This document shows, piece after piece, positions 52,551 to 61,109 of a DNA stretch of 64,000 nt (its first letter is position 1; each line of letters begins with the position of its first letter). Below the pieces are notes generated by a model that saw only the letters and a list, made by a program, of their open reading frames with translations, was not told the origin of the DNA and ran no database searches. The translations under genes and the position numbers were made by a program. This stretch comes from Erysipelatoclostridium sp. AM42-17 (GTDB taxonomy: Bacteria > Bacillota_I > Bacilli_A > Erysipelotrichales > Coprobacillaceae), in NCBI RefSeq assembly GCF_003480255.1, contig NZ_QUIN01000004.1:1-64000 (forward strand). The letters run 5' to 3'.

Positions 52551-53513
52551 ATGAAGGAAATTAAATTAACTGATATTAAAGGTGTTAGAGTAGGACAAGC
52601 ACAAAATGAAAAAGCAGGTACAGGATGTAGTGTTGTCATTGTTGAACAAGGGGCATCAGCTGGTGTGGATGTTCGTGGTGGTGGACCAGCAACAAGAGAA
52701 ACAGATCTACTTAATCCTATCAATATGGTACAAAAAATACATGCTGTTATGTTGAGTGGGGGAAGTGCATTTGGCTTAGATGCAGCTAGTGGAGCAATGC
52801 AATATTTAGAAGAACATGAAATCGGTTTTGATATGTCAGTTGCAAGAGTTCCTATTGTATGTGGAGCTTCTTTATTTGATTTGTCTGTCGGTGATCCTCA
52901 TGTAAGACCAGATAAACAAATGGGATATCTTGCTTGTTTAGATAGTGAAAGCAATGAAATAAAAGAAGGAAACTATGGTGCTGGTTGTGGTGCCAGTATC
53001 GGTAAAATTGCTGGATTTGATTATGCTATGAAAGGTGGCGTAGGTAGTTATGGGATGCAAGTTGGTCATGTACAGGTAGCAGGATTGGTGGCTGTTAATG
53101 CATGTGGTAACATTATTGATAGTCAAACTCAAGAAATGTTAGCGGGTATTTATAAGGATGGTAAAATGCTTGATGCCCGTCAGGTTGTTTTTGAACAAAT
53201 GGATCAGTTAAGAAAATTACCTGAGGGTAATACAACGATTGGCTGTATTGTAACAAATGTTAAACTTAATAAGGCACAATGTACTAAGATTGCTGGTATT
53301 GCGCATAATGGCTATGCTAAAGCCATTGTTCCAGCACATACAATGAGTGATGGGGATACTATTTTTGTGTTAAGCACTAATGAAGTAGAAGGTATGGTTG
53401 ATGCAGTAGGTATTATTGCTACTGAAGTCATAGAAATGTGTGTTAAAAGAGCTATTACTCATGCTAAAGGAGCTTATGGTTTAAAATCTTATTCTGATTT
53501 TAAAAAGAAATAA
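52551..53513 (+). CDS. P1 family (DmpA-like) peptidase
   Basis: A 320-residue protein of the DmpA/BapA autocleaving aminopeptidase family. It begins EIKLTDIKGVRVGQAQ, with GGGPATRETDLL and MLSGGSAFGLDAASG. The likely self-cleavage and nucleophile site GNTTIGCIVTN lies near residue 225 (Thr in place of the Ser of DmpA). Members release N-terminal D- or L-amino acids or beta-peptides. GAGGTAATAAA precedes the ATG at 52551. It is divergent from the EamA gene. Confidence 0.9.
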   Translation: MKEIKLTDIKGVRVGQAQNEKAGTGCSVVIVEQGASAGVDVRGGGPATRETDLLNPINMVQKIHAVMLSGGSAFGLDAASGAMQYLEEHEIGFDMSVARVPIVCGASLFDLSVGDPHVRPDKQMGYLACLDSESNEIKEGNYGAGCGASIGKIAGFDYAMKGGVGSYGMQVGHVQVAGLVAVNACGNIIDSQTQEMLAGIYKDGKMLDARQVVFEQMDQLRKLPEGNTTIGCIVTNVKLNKAQCTKIAGIAHNGYAKAIVPAHTMSDGDTIFVLSTNEVEGMVDAVGIIATEVIEMCVKRAITHAKGAYGLKSYSDFKKK

Positions 53514-53542
53514 TATGAGATTAAGGAAAGAAGGATAGAATA

Positions 53543-53824
53543 ATGAAACATATTATCATGGTTAAATTTAAAGATGATATTGATAATATTGATGAAATCA
53601 TAGATGAAATTGAAGTATTATTTAATAAATCAGTTTCTATTCAAGGTGTTAGCAAAGTAGAGATTCATCAAAACATTATTCATTTACCAAAAAGATACGA
53701 TTTGATGATTGTAATTAATATGGAAAAGAATTCACTATTATATTTTGATAACAGTGATATTCATCATATTTGGAAAGAAAAGTATGGAAAATATTTGAGT
53801 TCAAAAGTTATATTTGATTATTGA
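53543..53824 (+). CDS. Dabb-family (stress-responsive alpha/beta barrel) protein
   Basis: A 93-residue ferredoxin-like-fold protein: MKHIIMVKFKDDIDNIDEIIDEI at the start, then KRYDLMIVINM and the terminal YLSSKVIFDY, with HHIWKEKYG in the spot of the Dabb HP..H motif. It usually dimerises into a barrel; the ligand is unknown. AAGGA lies before the ATG. The gap from the P1 peptidase is 29 bases, so they may share a transcript. Confidence 0.8.
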   Translation: MKHIIMVKFKDDIDNIDEIIDEIEVLFNKSVSIQGVSKVEIHQNIIHLPKRYDLMIVINMEKNSLLYFDNSDIHHIWKEKYGKYLSSKVIFDY

Positions 53825-53853
53825 TTGTAAAAAATATCATTTTATCATATAAT
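53825..53853 (+). promoter_or_regulatory. sigma-A-like promoter before the ECF S-component gene
   Basis: TTGTAA (53825-53830), a 17-base spacer and TATAAT (53848-53853), implying an untranslated leader of about 110 bases. Confidence 0.6.
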
Positions 53854-53862
53854 AAATTCGTT

Positions 53863-53960
53863 CTTTTATTTTAAAGTTAAAAGTGATCGTTAGACACTTA
53901 TTAATGCAATTAAAATAAAGGAATACCAAAAAAACATCGCATCTTAATGAGCGATAGTAG
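53863..53960 (+). promoter_or_regulatory. structured leader RNA of unknown class
   Basis: CTTTTATTTTAA (53863-53874) can pair with TTAAAATAAAGG (53910-53921) over 12 bp with one G-T pair. This encloses a hairpin AAGTG (53881-53885) with CACTT (53895-53899). A second hairpin ATCGC (53936-53940) with GCGAT (53951-53955) lies just before GTAGGAGG. It does not match a riboswitch class that I recognise. AT-rich stems form easily here, so the call is tentative. Confidence 0.4.
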
Positions 53961-53969
53961 GAGGATTAT

Positions 53970-54584
53970 ATGAAATCGAAAAAAACGCAGTACATGACGA
54001 CAATGGCTTTATTTCTAGCTATTGAAATCATTCTTGTTGTGACACCTCTTGGATATATTCCAATTGGACCGCTTAATGCCACAACAATGCATATTCCAGT
54101 TATTATTGCAGGAATTATGCTAGGAAAAAAAGCAGGAGCAGAATTAGGGTTTGTTTTTGGATTGACAAGTTTAATTAAAGCAACCATTCAACCTGGAGTA
54201 ACATCGTTTTGTTTTTCTCCATTTGTGACAATTGGAACAATGAGTGGTAATTACAAAAGTTTACTTATTGCTTTTATCCCACGTATTTTGCTAGGTTATT
54301 TAGCTGGTTTAACTTTTGAAATTTTAAAAAAGAAAAATCATGAAAATATTGGTGTTGTTGTAGGTGCACTAGTAGGAGCCTTGACAAATACTGTTCTTGT
54401 ATTAGGTGGAATTTATGTATTTTTTGGAGAAGCCTATGCTCATGCGGTAGGTGTTAGCTATTCAACATTGGTTACAGTTTTATTGGGAGTTGTAACAACA
54501 AATGGAATTATTGAAGCTATTTTAGGGGCTGTTGTCGCTTTAGCAGCTTACAAAGCTTTAAAACCAATGATAAAAAATAAATAA
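53970..54584 (+). CDS. ECF transporter S component
   Basis: A 204-residue membrane protein with about six helices: MALFLAIEIILVVTPLGYIPIG, TTMHIPVIIAGIMLGKKAGAELGFVFGLTSLIKAT in segments, and a C-terminal basic tail. The HIPVIIAG and GLTSL pattern fits the S-component family, perhaps the pantothenate branch (PanT), which is a guess. It would use the general ATPase module encoded elsewhere. GTAGGAGGATTAT sets the ATG. Its leader may be regulatory. Confidence 0.83.
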   Translation: MKSKKTQYMTTMALFLAIEIILVVTPLGYIPIGPLNATTMHIPVIIAGIMLGKKAGAELGFVFGLTSLIKATIQPGVTSFCFSPFVTIGTMSGNYKSLLIAFIPRILLGYLAGLTFEILKKKNHENIGVVVGALVGALTNTVLVLGGIYVFFGEAYAHAVGVSYSTLVTVLLGVVTTNGIIEAILGAVVALAAYKALKPMIKNK

Positions 54585-54588
54585 TAAT

Positions 54589-54644
54589 AAAGAGTTGAAA
54601 AGATTTCTAGCATATAATGCTGATTTCTTTACAACTCTTTTTTG
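54589..54644 (+). terminator. long terminator after the ECF gene
   Basis: AAAGAGTTG (54589-54597) pairs with CAACTCTTT (54632-54640), with an inner hairpin AGCAT/ATGCT; T6 ends the element. Confidence 0.75.
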
Positions 54645-54717
54645 CTTAGACAAATAAATACAATAATAGCCATATTTTAATGGTCTTTTACTAAAAGTAA
54701 TAAAAATTGTTTTGCAA

Positions 54718-54840
54718 CTATTCTTTTGAGATTATATAAAATCCTAGAATCATTAATGACATGCCTATGAACCAATAATTTTTGAATAAAGTGAGGATAA
54801 TACCTAAAAACAGAATAATTATCTTTATTTCTTTTTTCAT
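54718..54840 (-). CDS. small membrane protein, 40 residues, unknown
   Basis: A short minus-strand frame with AAGAAGGCAAGA before its ATG. The product starts MKKEIKIIILFLGIILTLFK and continues with YWFIGMSLMILGFYIISKE: two hydrophobic helices with a basic/aromatic turn. It lies 114 bases downstream of a second small membrane ORF on the same strand. I do not recognise it; a real gene is likely but not proven. This is the content of the 54.6-54.95 kb gap. Confidence 0.45.
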   Translation of the reverse strand: MKKEIKIIILFLGIILTLFKNYWFIGMSLMILGFYIISKE

Positions 54841-54954
54841 ATTCTTGCCTTCTTTTTATTTATTGTTTTGTTTTTTATTGTTTTTTGTTTAATGTCAAGA
54901 AACTGACAGACTTTTTGAAATCATTAATGGTTTATGATGTTTGTATTCCCTTTA

Positions 54955-55209
54955 TTAAACACGGTTATTGTGTATACCTTTTCTGTATAAGATATAAATA
55001 ATAATCATGGCAACATAACAAATCCATTTTATAATATCAAATGTTGTAGGATTATTGAATTCGCCATTAATTCCATCAACAAGAAGTAACAAACTTAGTG
55101 TAATAACAATAATATCTAGTAGTTTCATTGAATGATTTGGATGAATGTGACAGTATTTTGTTAGAAACTGAAATTTTTCATTGATTTTTTTAATTGTTGA
55201 TATGTCCAT
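54955..55209 (-). CDS. small membrane protein, 84 residues, unknown
   Basis: A minus-strand frame with a soluble N-terminal third (DISTIKKINEKFQFLTKYCHIHP) and two membrane helices (LLDIIVITLSLLLLVDG and IIKWICYVAMIIIYILY). GGAAGGAGATAG lies about 14 bases before the ATG, rather far. No homologue comes to mind. The 258 bases to its right (55210-55467) hold no gene that I can support. Confidence 0.5.
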   Translation of the reverse strand: MDISTIKKINEKFQFLTKYCHIHPNHSMKLLDIIVITLSLLLLVDGINGEFNNPTTFDIIKWICYVAMIIIYILYRKGIHNNRV

Positions 55210-55467
55210 TCATCTAACTATCTCCTTCCTAAAGTGATGATACCGTAGCTATATAATGAATGACAATATAGATATTGAGTAGTTGCTTTCTATATGTTTC
55301 ATATGAGTGCGATAAATAGTGTCTAGATGTACCTGTTTAATAATAAGCCTTTCAAAAAGCGCATTTTAGAGCTAATTTGATTTTCTAATTATGAAAATAG
55401 TAGTAATTTGTTTCTTATTGTGATAAAATGCTTGCAGATTTAAAAAGTACTTATAGGGGGTGTAAAA

Positions 55468-55776
55468 ATGTATAAAATCTTATTATGTTGTACTTCTGGT
55501 ATTACTACAAGTAGATTAGTAGAATCTATTAAAAAAGAAGGTGTATCGAGAGGTGCCAAAGTATTATGTTGGGCTGTTGCTGAATCGGCAGTTGATTTAT
55601 CATGGGCTGATGCTGACTGCGTTTTAGTTGCACCTCAGGCAAAGGGTGATTTAGAAAAAGTAAAATCAATGATAAATGGGGCAATCCCTTGTGCTGCAAT
55701 TGACGAAAATGCTTTTTCAAACATGGATGGTAAGGCTACGTTAGATCAAGCTATTTCATTAATTGATAAAAATTAA
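55468..55776 (+). CDS. PTS lactose/cellobiose-type IIB protein, orphan
   Basis: A 102-residue stand-alone IIB: KILLCCTSGITTSRLVE carries the phosphorylatable Cys (C7 or C8) in the P-loop, and ADCVLVAPQAKGDLE matches the APQ loop. A IIB would take phosphate from a IIA and pass it to sugar on a IIC, but neither is found nearby. It ends at a strong hairpin. It may serve a distant permease or have a regulatory role. AGGGGGTG precedes the ATG. Confidence 0.88.
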   Translation: MYKILLCCTSGITTSRLVESIKKEGVSRGAKVLCWAVAESAVDLSWADADCVLVAPQAKGDLEKVKSMINGAIPCAAIDENAFSNMDGKATLDQAISLIDKN

Positions 55777-55798
55777 AAACATCATATGATGTTTTTTT
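55776..55798 (+). terminator. terminator after the IIB gene
   Basis: The perfect palindrome AAACATCATATGATGTTT (55777-55794) runs into T7. Confidence 0.83.
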
Positions 55799-55815
55799 AT
55801 TTATGGAGGGAAAAT

Positions 55816-56721
55816 ATGTTTAATGTCTTTGTTAAGGCAACAGGATTTGTCCTTGTTGTGATTTTAGGCTTTATTTTAAAGAAAATAAAAGTGTTAGAAA
55901 AAAAGGATGGTAATACGCTTGCTACAATTATTATGAATATTACACTTCCATGCGCTTTGCTTTCTAACGCTAATGGAATGGTAGTGAATGCAGCTATGAT
56001 CGGACTTATTTTAATAGGTGTTTTTTCTAATGTTTTTATTGTTATTGTTGGTTATTTTTTAGATCAGGATGCTTTGAAAAAAGGAATGTTTATGATTAAC
56101 TGCTCAGGATATAATATTGGTAATTTTGTCTTACCTTTTGTAGAGACTTTTTTTCCGGGTATGGGTGTTGCCTATTTATGTATGTTTGATATTGGTAATG
56201 CATTAATGGGTCTTGGTGGAACTTATGCCATCGCTGGTAGTGTAGCTAATTCACAAGATAAACTTACATTTAAAAGCGTATGTAAAAAACTCTTTTCTTC
56301 TATTCCTTTTGATGTTTATATTATTTTATTTATTTTAGCTTTATTTCAAATTAAAGTACCGGCACCGGTTTTATCTATTTCAACATTTATAGGTTCAGGA
56401 AATGGCTTTCTTGCGATGTTGATGATTGGTTTAATGTTAGAAATCAAAGTTAGCGCCAGTGAAATAAAGGATGTATTAAAAATATTAATAACCCGTATTG
56501 GATTTAACAGTTTATTTATGCTGGTTTGTTATTTTTTATTACCTTTTCCATTACTTGCCAGAAAGATTTTAGTATTGGCTTTAGCAGCACCTCTTAGTAC
56601 AGTATCAGCGGTATTTTCTAAAAAGATTGGTTATTATCGTGATGCGCCAGCCATTGCTAATTCAATGAGTATTATTATCAGTATCGTTGAACTTACAGTA
56701 TTAATCATGTTGTTTGTTTAA
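55816..56721 (+). CDS. AEC family transporter
   Basis: A 301-residue protein with about ten membrane helices: two five-helix halves, with NITLPCALLSNANG near the first helix break and NSMSIIISIVELTVLI at the end. The AEC family carries organic acids such as malate or malonate or auxin-like compounds; the substrate is not clear. TGGAGGG fixes the ATG at 55816. Its own promoter probably lies before or inside the short gap behind the IIB terminator. Confidence 0.88.
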   Translation: MFNVFVKATGFVLVVILGFILKKIKVLEKKDGNTLATIIMNITLPCALLSNANGMVVNAAMIGLILIGVFSNVFIVIVGYFLDQDALKKGMFMINCSGYNIGNFVLPFVETFFPGMGVAYLCMFDIGNALMGLGGTYAIAGSVANSQDKLTFKSVCKKLFSSIPFDVYIILFILALFQIKVPAPVLSISTFIGSGNGFLAMLMIGLMLEIKVSASEIKDVLKILITRIGFNSLFMLVCYFLLPFPLLARKILVLALAAPLSTVSAVFSKKIGYYRDAPAIANSMSIIISIVELTVLIMLFV

Positions 56722-56755
56722 TTTATATAAGATAGAATAGATGTTGGTGATAGAA

Positions 56756-58768
56756 GTGGAACATAGTTTAAAAGAATTAAAAATCAAGGATAATAGAATA
56801 ACGTTATTAGAAAATATGGGAATTCATAATATTAAAGATCTTGTTTTGTATTTTCCTTATCGTTATGAAGTGATAGAACCAACAGAACTTATTAATCAAG
56901 AAAAAGTTATCATAGAAGCAACTTTAATTGATCAACCTAAAGTATTTTTTAAAGGAAGATTATCACGATTAACATTTACTGTTTTATATAAAGATTTGCC
57001 ATTAAAAGTGGCTATCTTTAATCGACATTTTTTAAAAGCACATATGCATGAAGGCATGACTTTGACTTTAATCGGTAAGTATACCCAAAAGAATCATTCT
57101 TTAGTAGCAAGCGAGATGAAATTGCAACCACTAGATCAATTAGAAGGCATTACTCCTGTCTATACAGTTAAAGGAAAAATGACTCAAAAGAGTTTAAGAG
57201 GTTATATTAACAAAGCTTTGCACTTTTATCAAAATCATATTTTAGATATTTTACCTGACTATCTAATACAACAATATCATCTTATTTCTAGACAAGAGGC
57301 TTATTTTAAAATTCATCAACCTCATCAAAATAGTGATGTGATTCAAGCAATTAGATATTTAAAATATGAAGAATTTTTTAAATTTCAATTGACTATGAAT
57401 TATATTAAACAATATCATCATGAACATGTAGGAATGATTAAAGAAATTGATGATAAAAAATTACAACAATTTATTAATCAACTGCCTTTTTCTCTAACAA
57501 AAGATCAAAGTACTGCAGTAGAAGAAATTATTACTGATTTAAAAAGTGATAAGTTAATGTATCGTTTTGTTCAAGGTGATGTAGGAAGTGGAAAAACAGT
57601 TGTTGGAGCCATAGGTTTATATGCAAACTATTTAGCAGGTTATCAAGGAGCAATGATGGCACCTACAGAAATTCTTGCTTTACAACATTATCAATCTTTA
57701 ACACATTTATTTAAAAATACTGATGTTAAAATTGGTTTATTAACGGGACATTTATCACAAAAAGAAAAAAATGAATTATATCTGCAAATAGCACAAGGTG
57801 ATATTGATTTAATTGTGGGAACACATGCTTTATTTCAAGAAAAAGTACAGTATCAAAATTTGGGTTTAGTCATTACAGATGAACAGCATCGCTTTGGAGT
57901 TGAACAAAGAAAAGCATTAAAAGACAAGGGACAAAAGGTTGATTTTCTGGTTATGTCAGCAACTCCGATTCCTAGAACATTAGCTATGTCTTTGTATGGA
58001 GATATGGATGTTTCAACCATTCAAAGTATGCCTCGAGGAAGAAAAAAGGTAATCACTGAATATGTTCCTTCTATAAGTATGAAACCATTTTTACCTCATT
58101 TAAAACAATATCTAGCAAGTGGGGGACAATGTTATGTAGTCTGTCCTCTTGTAAATGAAAGTGAGTCTTTAAATTGCCGTGATGCCAATCAAATTTATGA
58201 TGCTATGTCACGATATTTTAAAGGTCAATATAAAGTAGGGTTGGTTCATGGTAAATTAAGTGATGAACAAAAAAATGAAATGATGAAACAATTTAGTGAT
58301 AATCAAATTCAAATTCTTGTTTCTACTACAGTTATTGAAGTGGGGGTTGATGTGTCTAATGCCAACATGATTGTCATTTATAATGCGGATCGTTTTGGAT
58401 TATCACAATTGCATCAATTAAGAGGAAGAGTCGGAAGAGGAAGCCAACAAGGTTATTGTTATTTGTTATCTGATTCTAAGATAAAGGAAGCTAAAGAGCG
58501 ACTTATGTTTTTGGCTAATCATAATGATGGATTTGAAATATCGAAATATGATTTGCAAATACGAGGACCAGGAGATTTGCTTGGTCAAAAGCAAAGCGGG
58601 GTTCCTACTTTTATGATAGGTGATGTTATGAAGGATTTTAATATTTTAGAAATTGCAAGAAAAGATGCTATCGATGCTTTAAATAATCATGCATCAGATG
58701 AAAAAATAAAACAATTATTATTAGAAATAAAAAACAATTTGCTAAAGAATAACGAATATGTAGATTAA
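56756..58768 (+). CDS. recG: ATP-dependent DNA helicase RecG
   Basis: A 670-residue RecG: N-terminal wedge/OB domain (LLENMGIHNIKDLVLYFPYRYE), motif I GDVGSGKTV near 275, motif II DEQH, motif III MSATPIPRT, and the C-terminal TRG hairpin (FEISKYDLQIRGPGDLLGQKQSG). It remodels stalled forks and Holliday junctions. I take the GTG at 56756, which follows GGTGAT; an ATG at 56741 is possible. The B. subtilis order (yloV, sda genes, recG) resumes here. Confidence 0.96.
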   Translation: MEHSLKELKIKDNRITLLENMGIHNIKDLVLYFPYRYEVIEPTELINQEKVIIEATLIDQPKVFFKGRLSRLTFTVLYKDLPLKVAIFNRHFLKAHMHEGMTLTLIGKYTQKNHSLVASEMKLQPLDQLEGITPVYTVKGKMTQKSLRGYINKALHFYQNHILDILPDYLIQQYHLISRQEAYFKIHQPHQNSDVIQAIRYLKYEEFFKFQLTMNYIKQYHHEHVGMIKEIDDKKLQQFINQLPFSLTKDQSTAVEEIITDLKSDKLMYRFVQGDVGSGKTVVGAIGLYANYLAGYQGAMMAPTEILALQHYQSLTHLFKNTDVKIGLLTGHLSQKEKNELYLQIAQGDIDLIVGTHALFQEKVQYQNLGLVITDEQHRFGVEQRKALKDKGQKVDFLVMSATPIPRTLAMSLYGDMDVSTIQSMPRGRKKVITEYVPSISMKPFLPHLKQYLASGGQCYVVCPLVNESESLNCRDANQIYDAMSRYFKGQYKVGLVHGKLSDEQKNEMMKQFSDNQIQILVSTTVIEVGVDVSNANMIVIYNADRFGLSQLHQLRGRVGRGSQQGYCYLLSDSKIKEAKERLMFLANHNDGFEISKYDLQIRGPGDLLGQKQSGVPTFMIGDVMKDFNILEIARKDAIDALNNHASDEKIKQLLLEIKNNLLKNNEYVD

Positions 58769-58796
58769 TATGATATAATGCTGGAGAGGTGATTTG

Positions 58797-59783
58797 ATGA
58801 AATTAGCAATAGATGCCATGAGTGGTGATTTGGGAAGTCAAATTGTGGTAGATGCCTGTTTATCATTTTTACAAAAAAATAAAACAGATGAACTCTATGT
58901 AGTCGGGAAAATAGAAGAATTACAAGCACTAAAAGACTATCGACAAGTAACACTTGTTGATGCAAGAGAAATTTTAGAAATGACGGAAAATATTCTTGCG
59001 ATTCGTAGAAAAAAAGAATCAAGTATGGTTAAAGCAATGATGTTAGCCCGCAAAGGTGAAGTGGATGCAGTTTTATCTTGTGGTAATACCGGTGCTTATT
59101 ATGCTAGTGCAATGTTATTTTTAAAGCGTATTGAAGGGGTAGAAAAATCATGTCTAATGGCGATTTTACCAACTTATAATGGTAAAGGTGTAGCTATGCT
59201 TGATGTTGGTGCCAATGCTGAAAATACAGCTGAACAATTAAAATCGTTTGCAGTTATGGGAAATGTTTACGCTAAGAATGTTCGTCACATTGATAATCCT
59301 AAAGTAGCTTTATTGAATATTGGAAGTGAAGATCATAAAGGTGATGAGGTACATAAAGAAACTTATCAAATGTTAAAAGAAATGAAAGATATTCATTTTG
59401 TTGGTAATATTGAAGGTAAAGAGTTATTGAATGGTGATGTTGATGTAATTGTCACTGATGGTTTTACAGGTAATGTTGCTTTAAAAACAGTAGAAGGAGT
59501 TGCTGGTATTTTAATGAAATCACTAAAAGATGCCTATTTATCATCGTCACGAACAAAATTAGGTGCCATGATTTCCAAGCCAGCATTAAGTCAATTAAAA
59601 CATCGTTTTGATGCTTCAAGTGTAGGTGGTGCTTTAATGATGGGATTTATTAAACCGGTTATTAAGGCTCATGGTGCCAGTGATGCAAAATCGTTTGAAA
59701 GTGCAATGGATTTAGCTTTTGAAATGGTCAAAACAAATGTAGTAGAAAAAATGAAAGTAGGTTTAGTTCATCATGAAGATTAA
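58797..59783 (+). CDS. plsX: phosphate acyltransferase PlsX
   Basis: A 328-residue enzyme that makes acyl-phosphate from acyl-ACP for phospholipid synthesis. The N terminus KLAIDAMSGDLGSQIVVDAC is typical, with SCGNTGAYYASA, LDVGANAENTAEQL, IVTDGFTGNVALKTVEG and RFDASSVGGALMMG. GAGAGGTGAT precedes two overlapping start codons (TTG 58794, ATG 58797). fapR, fabD, fabG and acpP, which surround plsX in B. subtilis, are absent. TATAAT at 58774 may be its -10. Confidence 0.96.
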   Translation: MKLAIDAMSGDLGSQIVVDACLSFLQKNKTDELYVVGKIEELQALKDYRQVTLVDAREILEMTENILAIRRKKESSMVKAMMLARKGEVDAVLSCGNTGAYYASAMLFLKRIEGVEKSCLMAILPTYNGKGVAMLDVGANAENTAEQLKSFAVMGNVYAKNVRHIDNPKVALLNIGSEDHKGDEVHKETYQMLKEMKDIHFVGNIEGKELLNGDVDVIVTDGFTGNVALKTVEGVAGILMKSLKDAYLSSSRTKLGAMISKPALSQLKHRFDASSVGGALMMGFIKPVIKAHGASDAKSFESAMDLAFEMVKTNVVEKMKVGLVHHED

Positions 59784-60450
59784 TGAATTTTTGGATCAAT
59801 TAGAAATTCCTTATAAAAATATTGATTTATTTATTGAGGCTTTTACACATCCATCCTTTTCTAATGAAAAAAATGGGCGAAAAAATTATGAACGATTAGA
59901 ATTTTTAGGCGATGCTGTTTTACAGTATCATGTTTCTAATTTTATTTTTGATTTATATCAAGATATTCCCGAAGGTCAGCTTACGACTTTAAGATCAAAA
60001 CTAGTAAGAGAAGAATCTTTAGCTCGTTTTGCTAGAGAATTAAAATTAGGTCGTTTTATTTATTTAGGATCAGGTGAAGAACATAATGGTGGAAGAGATC
60101 GTAATAGTGTTCTTGCAGATATATTTGAGGCATTTATCGGGGCTGTATGTCATGATTGTGGACATGATTATGTAGATAAAATTTTAAAGATGACGATTTA
60201 TAAACATGTTGAAGATATCCATTATGATGATATTACGGATTATAAAACAACTTTACAGGAATTAATTCAAGCGGATCAAAGAAAGACAGTAACATATCAA
60301 ACTATATCGACTGAAGGTCCTTCTAATGCTCCCATTTTTGAAGTTGAAGTATTAATGGATAATATGATTTTAGGTAAAGGTAAAGGGTCAAGTAAAAAAA
60401 GAGCAGAACAACAAGCGGCTAAAGCAGCCTTACAAAAATTAGCTAAGTAA
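59773..60450 (+). CDS. rnc: ribonuclease III
   Basis: A 225-residue RNase III: catalytic signature NYERLEFLGDAVLQ (about 36-49), second acidic motif DIFEAFIGAV, and C-terminal double-strand-RNA-binding domain (FEVEVLMDNMILGKGKGSSKKRAEQQAAKAAL, in parts). It matures rRNA and cleaves duplex RNA. The start lies in the end of plsX (11-base overlap). smc, the next gene in B. subtilis, does not follow. Confidence 0.97.
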   Translation: MKINEFLDQLEIPYKNIDLFIEAFTHPSFSNEKNGRKNYERLEFLGDAVLQYHVSNFIFDLYQDIPEGQLTTLRSKLVREESLARFARELKLGRFIYLGSGEEHNGGRDRNSVLADIFEAFIGAVCHDCGHDYVDKILKMTIYKHVEDIHYDDITDYKTTLQELIQADQRKTVTYQTISTEGPSNAPIFEVEVLMDNMILGKGKGSSKKRAEQQAAKAALQKLAK

Positions 60451-60472
60451 AAGGATGTTTCATCCTTTTTTA
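60449..60472 (+). terminator. terminator after rnc
   Basis: AAAAGGATG (60449-60457) pairs with CATCCTTTT (60461-60469) around TTT; T run follows. Confidence 0.86.
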
Positions 60473-60548
60473 ATTATAAGATAGTTACTTAAAAGTACCT
60501 ACTTTATGAATATCCAATTTTTTTTATAATAGTCGTGAGGTGAAAATA

Positions 60549-61109
60549 ATGAAGGAAAAAGGAAATTTACTTAAAGAATTATTCTTTTCAACGCTTTATT
60601 TGTCTACATTTACCTTTGGTGGAGGTTATGTTATTGTTTCTTTATTAAAGGATCGTTTTGTAGATCAATTGCATTATATTGATGAAAAGGAAATGCTTGA
60701 TTTAGTGGCGATTGCTCAAGTTGCTCCTGGAGCAATTGCTGTCAATGGTGCTATTGTTTTAGGATATAAAATGGCAGGTATATTAGGAATCATTGTTTGT
60801 GTTTTAGGTACAATTATACCACCACTCGTTATTATTAGTATCATTGCGTATTTCTATCAAATTTTTATTACTAATAAAATAGTAAGTGCTATGCTTCTAG
60901 GAATGCGTGCAGGAATTTGTGCGATTATTGTCAGTGTTGTTTATGATATGTTTTTAAGTGTGATGGACCAAAATAAAATCAGAAATATTATTATTGTGGG
61001 AGTTTCTTTTATTCTTAATTATTTTTTTCAAATCAATATTATGTATATCATTATAGCTTGCTTGATTTTTGCTCTGTTAGAGTTTTTTGTTAGGGGGCGA
61101 AAGATATGA
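60549..61109 (+). CDS. chromate transporter family, first half
   Basis: A 186-residue CHR-family half protein: STFTFGGGYVIVSLLKDRFV, the LVAIAQVAPGAIAVNGAIVLGYKMAG motif and about five to six membrane helices. Short CHR proteins work as pairs. GAGGTGA before the ATG at 60549 is preferred over the GTG at 60540. It overlaps the second half by four bases (ATGA). Chromate or a related oxyanion is the family substrate; the true one here is unknown. Confidence 0.92.
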   Translation: MKEKGNLLKELFFSTLYLSTFTFGGGYVIVSLLKDRFVDQLHYIDEKEMLDLVAIAQVAPGAIAVNGAIVLGYKMAGILGIIVCVLGTIIPPLVIISIIAYFYQIFITNKIVSAMLLGMRAGICAIIVSVVYDMFLSVMDQNKIRNIIIVGVSFILNYFFQINIMYIIIACLIFALLEFFVRGRKI

